Below, piece by piece: positions 41,718 through 49,159 of a DNA stretch of 49,159 nucleotides. The notes beneath the pieces are model-generated. The model had not been told where the DNA came from. It worked only from the letters and a program-made list of their open reading frames with translations, and did no database searches. The translations under genes were made by a program, and so were the position numbers. How positions within the stretch are numbered: position 1 is the stretch's first letter; the number at the start of each line of letters is the position of its first letter. The DNA is from Corynebacterium kroppenstedtii (GTDB lineage Bacteria > Actinomycetota > Actinomycetes > Mycobacteriales > Mycobacteriaceae), in NCBI RefSeq assembly GCF_003243515.1, contig NZ_QFRA01000024.1, positions 1 to 49,159 on the forward strand. Direction: 5' to 3'.

Positions 41718-43181
41718 TTACACCCCGTCCTTGAGTGCCTGGGCGATGACGGCGCGGCCGATGGGGGCTGCGACGGATCCACCCGTTGCTGCTTGTCCTC
41801 GGTCACCACCATTTTCGGCGACGACGGCCACGGCGACGTCGGCGTTCTGGGAGGGCCCGAAGGCGACGTACCAGGCGTGTGGTTTGGAGGACCGTGAGTT
41901 TTCGCCGTGCTCGGCGGTACCGGTCTTGGATGCGATGTCGGTGCCGGCGTACCCGCTGGTGCCTTTTTCGGATCCGATCATGAGCTGCGTGATGCGGTTC
42001 GCAATGTCGTCGTTCACCGCGGTAGTGACTTGTTCAGGTTTCGTGGTCTTAATGGGCTTGAGGCTGGAGTCGGTGATCTGTTTGACCACGTAGGGCTTCA
42101 TCCTCTTGCCTTTGTTGGCGATGGTGGCGGCGATGATGGCGTCCTGCAACGGTGTGATGGACACGTCTCGCTGTCCGATGGAGGACTGCGCCAGCGACGG
42201 TTGGTCAGCAATCTCGCCGACGGTGGATGTCTGGACGGGCAGTCCGAAGTCATCCACGCTCTCACCCACGCCGAATGCTGTGGCGGTCTTCTTGAACTGC
42301 TCGGTCCCCGCAGCCATGCCCAGCTGGGCAAACGCCGTGTTACAGGACAGTGTGAACGCGGTGGACAGCGTTGTCACGGAGCCACTCCCGCAGCGCTCGC
42401 CATCGTAGTTCTCCATGGTCGTGTAGCTATCCGGCAGCGTGATCTGCGGTTCCGCTGTGACCGTGGTGTTGGCGTTGACGTTGTTCTTCTCCATAGCAGC
42501 AGCCGTGGTGATCAGCTTGAACGTCGATCCGGGCGGGAGCGTTTGCTGCGTAGCGTGGTTGAGCAGCGGCGATTCCGGATTGTTGTTGATGGCAGCCCAG
42601 TTTTGTTGTGCTTCCTCCGCATTCGGGGTCACGATGCTGCGCGGGTCGTAACCAGGGGTGGAGGCCATCGCGAGCACTTCCCCGGTGGAAGGCCGGAGCG
42701 CGACGACAGCACCGGTGTATCCGCGGCTGGTCATGGCGTCATAGGCGACGCGCTGCGTCTTCGGGTCGATGGTGAGCTCGACATTGGCGCCCTGGGTTTC
42801 CTTGCCCGTGAGGGTGTCGGTAAACCGTTTGGTGAACAGCGAGTCGTCGGTGCCGTTGAGGATGTTGTTCTGGCTGGCCTCGATGCCCGCTGTCCCGTAG
42901 CGGTCAGAGAGGTACCCTTCGATGGGCCCGAACGCGTCGGGGTCGCTGACGTATTCGCGGTTGTATATGTCATTGGCGCCCTTGACGGAGTGTGCCAGGA
43001 TCTCTCCCCCGGCGCTGATCTGTCCGCGTTGGCGCGACTTCATATCGTAGTACTGGCGACGGTCAAGCGAGTTCTTGGCCAGGTGGTCGGTCTGGAATCC
43101 CTGGATCCAGGTGAGGTTGGCCACCATGGCAACAACGAGGAGGAGGCAGAAGATGGTGACTGCGCGGATGGACCGGTTCAC
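41718..43181 (-). CDS. pbpA: Penicillin-binding protein (class B transpeptidase) PbpA
   Basis: This is a 487-residue class B transpeptidase of septal or lateral wall synthesis. It has an N-terminal anchor helix (about 8-24), then a dimerisation-type domain, then the transpeptidase with the SxxK motif at PPGSTFKLI (about 219), SCN at about 283 and KTGTAEH at about 415. Each is intact. It overlaps rodA by 4 bp (ATGA), as expected for the RodA-PbpA polymerase/transpeptidase pair. Confidence 0.96.
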   Translation of the reverse strand: MNRSIRAVTIFCLLLVVAMVANLTWIQGFQTDHLAKNSLDRRQYYDMKSRQRGQISAGGEILAHSVKGANDIYNREYVSDPDAFGPIEGYLSDRYGTAGIEASQNNILNGTDDSLFTKRFTDTLTGKETQGANVELTIDPKTQRVAYDAMTSRGYTGAVVALRPSTGEVLAMASTPGYDPRSIVTPNAEEAQQNWAAINNNPESPLLNHATQQTLPPGSTFKLITTAAAMEKNNVNANTTVTAEPQITLPDSYTTMENYDGERCGSGSVTTLSTAFTLSCNTAFAQLGMAAGTEQFKKTATAFGVGESVDDFGLPVQTSTVGEIADQPSLAQSSIGQRDVSITPLQDAIIAATIANKGKRMKPYVVKQITDSSLKPIKTTKPEQVTTAVNDDIANRITQLMIGSEKGTSGYAGTDIASKTGTAEHGENSRSSKPHAWYVAFGPSQNADVAVAVVAENGGDRGQAATGGSVAAPIGRAVIAQALKDGV

Positions 43182-44635
43182 TGTTGTGCCTCCTTCCGGT
43201 TGGTGCCGGCTTGCTGGTCGGTTTTACGGTTCGGTGTCGCGGCTGACCCGCTAACGCTAGCTGGTTGCCGCGCGGAATTGGAAATGCGCAGGATAATGGC
43301 CAGCAGCATGTAGTTGGCAAGGAGCGACGATCCTCCGTGGGCGACGAATGGCGTCGTCAGTCCCGTCATCGGCAGAAGTCTTGAAATCCCTCCGACGACG
43401 ACGAACACCTGGATCGCGATGGTGAGCGAGAGCCCTGAGGCGACGAGTTTGCCGTAGGTGTCGCGTGTCTTGATCGCCGTCTTCATGCCTCTGGCGACGA
43501 AGACGGCGTAGAGGACGATGAGCGCGGAGAGCCCCACGAGGCCAAGTTCCTCACCGATAGCGGCGAGGATGAAGTCGGAGTGCGCGACGGGCACCTCCTC
43601 GGGATACCCGCGTCCAAGTCCGGTGCCGGTGATCCCACCCCACGACAGGCCGAATAGCGCTTGCGAGAGCTGGTAGCCGCCCTCGTTGTAGTGGTTGATG
43701 GGGTCGATGAAGTTGTCGACGCGTGTCTGGATCTTGGCGGAGATGTTGTAGATCCCGACGGCCCCAATGGCGGCAAGCCCGAGTCCGATAATGATCCACG
43801 ACGGCCGCGACGTGGCGATATAGAGCATGCCAAGCACGGTCCCGAAGAGCAGGAGTGCCGGGCCGAAGTCGTTTTCGCCAGCCATGATGACGAGGGCGAT
43901 TCCCCACACGACGAGGATGGGCCCGAGGTCCCGCAGCCGCGGGAATCTCATTCCTAGGAATTTGGTGCCGGCGACATTAAATAGCGCTCGCTTGGTGGTG
44001 AGGAGTGAGGCGAAGAACAGGAGGAGAAGGATCTTCGAGAATTCGCCAGGTTGGATGGAGAAGGGCCCGATTTGTACCCACACGTTGGCGTCAGCGTTGA
44101 GACTGGTGGGCCACACCATGGGGATGGCCATGAAGATCAGTCCGGCGATACCAAGCAGGAACGAGTAGTTCTGGAGGGATCGGTGGTCGCGAAGGCCGAC
44201 GATGACGGCGACCATCATGGCGACGCCGATAACTGTCCACATGATTTGTGAGCGCACAAGGTTATTACCTGTGGCTAGGTCTAGCCGGTAAATCATGACG
44301 AGGCCGATGGCGTTGAGCAGCGCCGCGAGGGGAAGCATGATTTGGTCGGAGTAGGGCGCTTTCCACAGGATCACGAGGTGGGCGACAGTGAAGATGATGA
44401 TGAAGCCGCCGAGGAGGTAGGCAACATCGGTGGTAAGCGGATGGTTAGCTGCAATTTCCACAGCGATAACGGCCAAAGCGAGGATCGCGGTGACAGCTAG
44501 GAGTAGCCCGAGTTCGATCCAGCGCCGAGGGCGTTGTGGCCGCGCAGTGGGGCCCGTGTTGTTGGCTGCTTGCCCGGTTGTCGTCGCCGGGTACGCGACG
44601 GCGTTCCCTGCCGTCGATGGGTGTGAATAGGTCAT
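43178..44635 (-). CDS. rodA: SEDS-family peptidoglycan polymerase RodA
   Basis: RodA polymerises glycan strands from lipid II. This 485-residue protein has about twelve helices and the SEDS landmarks LRSQIMWTVIG-like region, QPGEFSKILLLLFFASLL and the late segment MTGLTTPFVAHGGSSLLANY. A large loop between helices (about 280-335) contains KIQTRVDNFIDP. The first 30 residues are polar and cytoplasmic. The stop overlaps pbpA and the start directly abuts the pstP stop. Confidence 0.95.
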   Translation of the reverse strand: MTYSHPSTAGNAVAYPATTTGQAANNTGPTARPQRPRRWIELGLLLAVTAILALAVIAVEIAANHPLTTDVAYLLGGFIIIFTVAHLVILWKAPYSDQIMLPLAALLNAIGLVMIYRLDLATGNNLVRSQIMWTVIGVAMMVAVIVGLRDHRSLQNYSFLLGIAGLIFMAIPMVWPTSLNADANVWVQIGPFSIQPGEFSKILLLLFFASLLTTKRALFNVAGTKFLGMRFPRLRDLGPILVVWGIALVIMAGENDFGPALLLFGTVLGMLYIATSRPSWIIIGLGLAAIGAVGIYNISAKIQTRVDNFIDPINHYNEGGYQLSQALFGLSWGGITGTGLGRGYPEEVPVAHSDFILAAIGEELGLVGLSALIVLYAVFVARGMKTAIKTRDTYGKLVASGLSLTIAIQVFVVVGGISRLLPMTGLTTPFVAHGGSSLLANYMLLAIILRISNSARQPASVSGSAATPNRKTDQQAGTNRKEAQQ

Positions 44636-46227
44636 TTATTTCACCTCCCGGCATGTGTCACCGGGTGTGGTGAGGTCTCCAGGTTGCCCGTTGGCGGTAT
44701 CTCCCGAGGCGTTGTTGGCTGCGGATTCGCCAGTGCTGGGAGCGTCGGGCGCAGGTTCGCCACTGGTGGCCGCGTCGGAGGGTGCGTGTGGCTCGCCACT
44801 GCGGTCGTTGCGGGCTGCGTCGGGATTATCTGCGTTTCCGTGCGACGATTCGCGGGTGACGCACACAGGGAGCGCCTGCTTAGCTAGCCGCTCCATTTGT
44901 GTTTGGACGTCGTTGTAGTCCCCCGATGGCAAATTGTCGACGTTTGTCCGCGTCGATGGCGGAAGATCGGTCAGCTGGAAGCGGTGGCATTTCTTAGTGG
45001 AGTTCGCGTCCAGCAGCGTGAGGTTGCCCTTGGCATCCAAACATGCGCGTTGGTACGTGCTGTGAAGTGTCTTCCCAAGGATTGTTTCGTCGGCACCTTC
45101 CACCCGCCGGCACCGATGACGACGGCAAGGACAAGAACAATGACGCCCACCGTGAGACCGATGCGACGCCCTTTTTTCTTATTGTGTTTTTCGTGGTTAT
45201 GGCCATGCCCTCCGGCGACGGCTGAACCGTGGGCGGAATCAGGGCGATCCCCCGCACCACCACGCACAGGATCAGCGAGGTCACCCCGCGATGACTGGGC
45301 TCCTCCGTTGTTGGAGGATCCACCATTGTCGGGCGACGCCGGTTGCGATCCGGACCGCCCCCCAGGATTCCGTTGCGCCTGGGCTTCTTTGTTCTGTTGT
45401 ATGAGCTTCATGCCGACGGCTCGGCCGGCTGCGGTATCAGGCCGGGCGACGTCGGTCTGCTCCGGATCAAGCGCGCCGACGAGGAGAGGTGCGGCCGGGG
45501 TGTAGTCGTCGCTGGTGTCGACGATTTCTCCGAGGGCGACGGTGACGTTATCGGGGCCTCCGCTGCGTAGAGCGAGGTCGATAAGGCGCTCGGCAGCTTG
45601 GTCGAGCGTGCCGCCGGAGACGATATCCGCGATGGTGTCGTGGCTGACGGGGTCAGAGAGGCCGTCGGAGCACAGGAGGTAGCGGTCACCGGGGCGGACG
45701 TCGCGGAGCATCAGGGTGGGCTCCACGGGCCGGCCTGTCAGCGCTTTCAGGATGAGGGAGCGCTGCGGGTGGTTGGAGACGTCCTCGGGCGCCAGCTGGC
45801 CTTCGTCGACAAGAGATTGGACGTAGGTGTCGTCTTTGGTGATTTGCTCTAGTTGTCCGTCGCGGTAGAGGTATCCGCGTGAGTCGCCGACGTGGCAGAT
45901 GGCGAGGGTGTCGTCGTTGAAGAAGAAGGCGTCGAGGGTGCACCCCATGCCTTCGGTGGCGGGGTTGATGTCGATCTGGTTGGCGATCGCGGCGTTGCCT
46001 TCGGTCATCGCGTCGGCCAGCTGCCCGCACATGTCGTCGCCGGGTCCCACATCGTCGACGTGGGCGATGTGGGAAATCATGAGCTGGGAGGCTATTTCTC
46101 CCGCCGCATGTCCGCCCATGCCGTCGGCTAGTGCCAGCAGGTGGGGACCGGCGTAGGCAGAGTCTTCGTTGTTTCCGCGGATCAGTCCTACGTGCGATGC
46201 GGCCGCGTAGGTCAGGGCATATGTCAT
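44636..46227 (-). pseudogene. pstP: PP2C-type protein phosphatase PstP, one-base frameshift after the membrane helix
   Basis: PstP removes phosphate from PknA/PknB targets. The catalytic domain (about 1-235) is complete: GLIRGNNED, LLALADGMGGHA, CHVGDSRGYLY, LLCSDGLSD and GGPDNVT give the metal ligands. A basic linker and a helix (GLTVGVIVLVLAVVIGAG, about 355-375) follow. Immediately after the helix a G run (plus-strand CCC, 45103-45105) is one base short. One extra G restores the frame, AGGVEGADET, and joins it to 155 codons for the outer domain that end at 44636 beside rodA. Repaired, it is 530 codons long. As written, translation stops after about 40 wrong residues, at 44971. The kinase-facing domain would still be made. 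Sequence error is a real possibility here. Confidence 0.85.
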
Positions 46228-46241
46228 CTAATGATCCCTTC

Positions 46242-46751
46242 CTACTGCACGTGCAGTGTGGTTCGGCCGACGCGGATGGCATCTCCGCGGGTGAGGGTTT
46301 CTAGCTGGTCGATGCGTTGTTCGTTGAGGTATGTCCCGTTGCGCGATTCCAGGTCTTCCACGAACCAGTCGTTTCCGTTGCGGATGAACCGTGCGTGACG
46401 GGATGAAGCGTAGTCGTTGCTGAGGACAAGTGTGCACGACGACGCTCGTCCGACGAACACTTCGGATTGCGACGTCAGGTCGATCGTTTGTCCTCTCTGG
46501 GGCCCGTTGGTCACGACGAGTTCCGAGAGTGGGGCCTTATTTCGCTGGTTTCGTCTGCCGTCGGCGTTGGGGGCGACGGTGGGGTCAGGCCCGCCTTGGG
46601 GCGCTGCTACGGCGGGTGCCGCGAGCACGGTGGCTGAGGGTGTAGCCGAATCCCGTTTGAGAGCGCGCAGGGTGAGCGCGATAAAGAGCCAGAGCAGGAT
46701 GAGGATGGCTAGTTTAACGAGAAACAACACCGTGCTTTGCATGGTGGGCAT
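46242..46751 (-). CDS. fhaB: FHA-domain membrane protein FhaB (FipA)
   Basis: This 169-residue protein has an N-terminal helix (about 8-28) and a C-terminal FHA domain (about 90-168) that binds phosphothreonine. FHA landmarks are VFVGRASSC, SRHARFI and DLESRNGTYLN. The mycobacterial counterpart (Rv0019c) links cell division to PknA phosphorylation. It is 14 bp from pstP. A separate promoter may lie in the 322-bp gap upstream. Confidence 0.94.
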   Translation of the reverse strand: MPTMQSTVLFLVKLAILILLWLFIALTLRALKRDSATPSATVLAAPAVAAPQGGPDPTVAPNADGRRNQRNKAPLSELVVTNGPQRGQTIDLTSQSEVFVGRASSCTLVLSNDYASSRHARFIRNGNDWFVEDLESRNGTYLNEQRIDQLETLTRGDAIRVGRTTLHVQ

Positions 46752-47073
46752 CCTCCTTGGTTGTGCAGCAGCATCGGTTGTAGCTCCATGTGTGCCAGCT
46801 GGATAGTGAGCTTACAGGCACACCTGGACACCCCACCGATTCAAGTCGTGCCCTACTTTACCTTCTTTAGTGTACCCGCTTTAGTGTACCCGCGCGCCAA
46901 CCCCGCAGCATAAAGCCCGTGTTCGTAGAGGTGCGGTAAAGCTTTTCGACGGTGTCAGCGTCGGTATTCACACCACTATCGACGACGGTACCGCTGCTGA
47001 GTTTGGTCTGCGTCGAGCTAGTTTCTCACGCCGCGGACTTCTGAGTTCTCACTCCGGTTTTACGTCCGTGGGC
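46752..47073. promoter_or_regulatory. Gap between fhaA and fhaB with possible promoter
   Basis: No gene is seen in this 322-bp gap. It contains the 14-bp tandem repeat at 46865-46892 and an otherwise plain sequence. No terminator was evident. A promoter for fhaB and the downstream operon is likely. Confidence 0.4.
46865..46892 (-). repeat. Perfect 14-bp tandem repeat with a -10-like element in each copy
   Basis: CTTTAGTGTACCCG occurs twice head to tail. On the minus strand each copy reads CGGGTACACTAAAG, which contains TACACT, a plausible -10 hexamer with an upstream G. It sits about 115-140 bp ahead of fhaB. Confidence 0.6.
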
Positions 47074-48060
47074 CTACTTCTGAGGCGTGTTGATTCGCAC
47101 CTCTATATAAGAGTGTCCGATGGTGATGACGTCTCCGTCGGCCAGCAGCCAGTTGTCGATCGGGGTGTCGTTGACGGTGGTGCCGTTGGTGGAGTGCAAG
47201 TCCACCAGGACAGCTTCTTTCCCGTCCCACACGAGTTCGGCATGTCGCCGCGATACGCCGGTATCGGGGAGGCGGAAATCCACCTGGTTACCACGCCCGA
47301 TGATATTTGTTCCCTCGTGTACGTGGTACGTCCGGGAGGACCCGTCTTGAAGTAAGAGGGTGACAGCCGCTTGCTCGCTCGCCTGTCCGCTTACCGACGC
47401 CTGTCCTGGGGTATAACCACCGTTGTCCTGTGCGTTCGGCGCTGCTGCGGCATCGGCGGGGGAGACGTGCCCTGTTCCCGGGGCGGGGTTAGCGATGTCG
47501 GCGGCGTCAGCAACTTCGGACCACGCTTGCGCATGGCGGTAGCTGTCATAGTCGACGCTGTGAGGGTAGCCGGATTGTCCCTCTGGCTGTCCGGCCTGCC
47601 CCGTCTGCTCCTGGTTGGCGGAGTTGTTTTGATGTGAGGCGTAGACCTCGGTCGGCGGGCTCACTGGCCGCGCATCCTGATGCTCCGACACGGAGGAGTG
47701 GCACTTCAGTTGGCCGGTGTGCAGGCCTTTGTCGCTTTTTAGGTCCACAGTGACGGCTTCGTACGTGCGCCATCCTTCGTTGCGGATGAAGCGTCCAAGC
47801 AGGTCAGATAGGTCGAAGTTCAGGTCCGGATCGGCGTCGTTAATTTTGTCTAAGTCTTTTGCTGTAAGGTAGACGACGTACCGGTCGGGGGCATATAGAG
47901 TGCCGTGGGGTCCATAAACCAAGGAATCCTCGGCCTCTTGCTTCAAGAGTTCCTCAATTTCGGCAGGGACGACGGACCCGCCGAAGACGCGCGCGAATCC
48001 ATTATCCATGCCGCGTTGCAGGGAGCTATCGAGCTTTCGGAAACGCCCGAGCATATCCAT
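47074..48060 (-). CDS. fhaA: FHA-domain protein FhaA with DUF3662 domain
   Basis: FhaA regulates peptidoglycan synthesis by binding phosphorylated partners such as MviN. The N-terminal domain (about 1-130) contains DNGFARVFGGSVVPAEIEELL and LTAKDLDKI, typical of DUF3662/FhaA-N. A Gln/Asn/Ala-rich linker of about 110 residues follows. The C-terminal FHA domain (about 250-328) has IIGRGNQVDF, VSRRHAEL and STNGTTVND. The start ATG 48060 gives MDMLGRFRKL, the family N-terminus; a longer frame reaches 48147 but its extra 29 residues look random. It is the first gene of the operon. Confidence 0.94.
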   Translation of the reverse strand: MDMLGRFRKLDSSLQRGMDNGFARVFGGSVVPAEIEELLKQEAEDSLVYGPHGTLYAPDRYVVYLTAKDLDKINDADPDLNFDLSDLLGRFIRNEGWRTYEAVTVDLKSDKGLHTGQLKCHSSVSEHQDARPVSPPTEVYASHQNNSANQEQTGQAGQPEGQSGYPHSVDYDSYRHAQAWSEVADAADIANPAPGTGHVSPADAAAAPNAQDNGGYTPGQASVSGQASEQAAVTLLLQDGSSRTYHVHEGTNIIGRGNQVDFRLPDTGVSRRHAELVWDGKEAVLVDLHSTNGTTVNDTPIDNWLLADGDVITIGHSYIEVRINTPQK

Positions 48061-48479
48061 ATGAACTGGGACACCTTTCTTGGCATCGCGCGAAAACCAG
48101 GGCTGTACCCATGTGCGGCTGATGGTAAACAGTGTGTGCTCAGCCACGGCTCTTCCCTGATCTGCGATCGTTCTTGATGTGACCGTGTTGTTTTCTACGC
48201 TATGCCATTTGAGAGAAGTTCAGGTCATTATACGAATTTCTTTCGTAAATACATAGGAGAGCAGCGTACTGCGTCCAGGTTTTTCGTCTAGTTCGATCAA
48301 TATCGACGGGATTGTGCGCGATATGAATAAGAAATGTATGAGATATGAAGCCGGTATATTAAGAGGTATAGGGGTGCTTTCGGCGAGTTCGTGGTCTAAT
48401 CTGTGGACTTATGCAAGCCTGTGACCTGCTCTTTTGTTTTCGACGCGGGATGTCGTGTTAAGCTGACGTGCGTTGTTTC
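48061..48479. promoter_or_regulatory. Region between fhaA and tRNA-Leu
   Basis: It holds the promoter of the fhaA operon and, on the other strand, that of the tRNA. TACGAA (48231-48236) and TTCGTA (48242-48247) form an inverted repeat with a 5-base spacer about 180 bp upstream of fhaA. The section 48230-48370 is AT-rich. A candidate tRNA promoter is TTGTTT near 48435 and TAAGCT near 48460. No gene is present. Confidence 0.45.
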
Positions 48480-48563
48480 GGGCGAGTGGCGGAATGGCAG
48501 ACGCGCTGGCTTCAGGTGCCAGTGTCCTTTACGGACGTGGGGGTTCAAGTCCCCCTTCGCCCA
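48480..48563 (+). tRNA. tRNA-Leu (anticodon CAG)
   Basis: The 7-bp acceptor stem GGGCGAG pairs with TTCGCCC (one G-U), with discriminator A at 48563. The anticodon stem CTGGC/GCCAG closes the loop TTCAGGT, anticodon CAG. A long variable arm (TGTCCTTTACGGACG) marks a type II tRNA, and the T arm GGGGG-TTCAAGT-CCCCC is intact. CCA is not encoded. It should read CUG codons. Confidence 0.97.
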
Positions 48564-48582
48564 CAACTTCATTGTGAGTATT

Positions 48583-48634
48583 AGTCCCCGTTGGTTGTGA
48601 TCCTACAAAGGGTTTCAGCCGACGGGGGCTTTCG
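48583..48634 (+). terminator. Terminator after tRNA-Leu
   Basis: AGTCCCCGTTGG (48583-48594) pairs with CCGACGGGGGCT (48619-48630) with G-U and mismatch positions, followed by TTTC. The loop is about 24 bases. It lies 20 bp after the tRNA. Confidence 0.7.
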
Positions 48635-48765
48635 CATTCTTCCAGTTTCCGCTCACCGTTGTGGATTCTTTGTCTATAGTATTCCCTAACGAAACCTAAC
48701 TTCATGCTGGAGGACGGAGTAGGGCTTGATCGACGTGGGTTGATGATCTGTGGGGGAATCGGGAT

Positions 48766-49159
48766 ATGAGCGCGATGAACGGTACGGTGTGACGGCTTTA
48801 TGACGGCATAGCACTGTCGTTCGGAATGACGATGGTCGTACTCGGGTCGACGATTCCGTCGGGGCTGTATTCGATATATCAGCGGGATTGGGGGCTGGGT
48901 TTCAGCTCAACTGTCGTCTTCTTTTCTTTTTATGTCGTGGGTGTGGTTATTGCACTATTGTTTGGCCACATTTCTGACACTGTGGGAAGAAAACCAGTTA
49001 TTTCGACGTGTATTGCGCTCTCGCTGGCTTTGAGTGTGACCTTTACGCTAACAACCAATTTCCCTGTTTTGTGTATTGCCCGCACACTATCCGAGTTATC
49101 GGTGGGGTTATGCACTGGTGCGTTTACGGCGGCTCTGTAGGAGACGATATTCCCCCGTT
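48766..49159 (+). pseudogene. MFS transporter fragment with two in-frame stops, cut by window edge
   Basis: ATG 48766 follows GGGGGAATCGGGAT and opens the frame MSAMNGTV, then TGA at 48790-48792, then the same frame goes on as RLYDGIALSFGMTMVVLGS, an ordinary MFS N-terminus. The open part continues with GLYSIYQRDWGL and the loop-one motif HISDTVGRKPV, two or three helices, and ends at TAG 49138-49140. The frame then continues with ETIFP to the edge. Both stops are single-base changes from likely sense codons (for example CGA to TGA). An internal start at 48826 would remove only the beginning. Substrate is unknown. Confidence 0.8.

Noticed and set aside
41907..43313. A 468-codon open frame on the plus strand over pbpA.
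   Set aside because: It is fully antisense to a clear penicillin-binding protein and results from codon bias in GC-rich DNA.

Overview
The window looks like chromosomal DNA of an actinobacterium of the genus Corynebacterium or a very close relative. The grounds are an arabinogalactan arabinofuranosyltransferase (AftB), an Lsr2 nucleoid silencer, the fhaA-fhaB-pstP-rodA-pbpA-pknA-pknB cell-envelope signalling operon beside a trpG-type amidotransferase, and a sodA/msrA/ldh/pyk2/glpQ/LCP/pheA/phosphoglycerate-mutase block that, from memory, follows the gene order of Corynebacterium glutamicum. Species cannot be fixed from the sequence alone.

Layout. 1-6.3 kb (minus strand): a pseudouridine synthase, aftB, and an ABC exporter whose ATPase and permease are both broken. 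6.4-12.2 kb: a broken luciferase-like flavin oxidoreductase, a tandem universal stress protein, a TetR regulator, a broken class E sortase with a broken small membrane partner, and a YidC-type insertase. 12.2-16.7 kb: a lipoprotein, Lsr2, a Lys/Arg-rich coiled protein and a TM0106-type RecB/RNase H-like nuclease. 16.7-22.4 kb: a large membrane-anchored copper nitrite reductase fusion, MsrA, an MFS exporter and Mn-superoxide dismutase. 22.9-27.7 kb: ldh, pyk2, glpQ and a conserved actinobacterial protein. 27.7-34.6 kb (minus): amidase, CPBP membrane protease, a protein holding two complete GT87 (DUF2029) glycosyltransferase modules, and a frameshifted LytR-CpsA-Psr protein. 34.7-37.6 kb: pheA, a histidine phosphatase and trpG/pabA. 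37.7-48.1 kb (minus): the PASTA-kinase/elongation operon, with a one-base lesion in pstP. 48.5-49.2 kb: tRNA-Leu(CAG) and a decaying MFS gene cut by the window edge.

How the genes work together. Several loci concern the cell envelope: AftB (arabinan capping), LCP (polymer ligation to peptidoglycan), GT87 (polyprenyl-dependent sugar transfer), RodA/PbpA (septal or elongation peptidoglycan), PknA/PknB/PstP/FhaA/FhaB (phospho-control of these), YidC (membrane insertion) and sortase E. A second theme is redox and nitrogen-oxide handling: nitrite reductase, MsrA, SodA and UspA.

The most striking property is the number of disrupted reading frames. At least eight genes carry frameshifts, stops or duplications, some with several lesions. 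Some lesions (a 16-bp tandem duplication, an amber codon inside the sortase, an internal deletion in the permease, two in-frame stops in the terminal MFS gene) cannot be explained by simple homopolymer sequencing error. Others (one base missing from a G run in pstP, a C9 tract in the permease) could be sequence error or slippage. I found no CRISPR array, prophage, insertion sequence or replication origin, and nothing I can defend as a wholly new system. The best candidates for novelty are the nitrite reductase fusion and the double-module GT87 protein.
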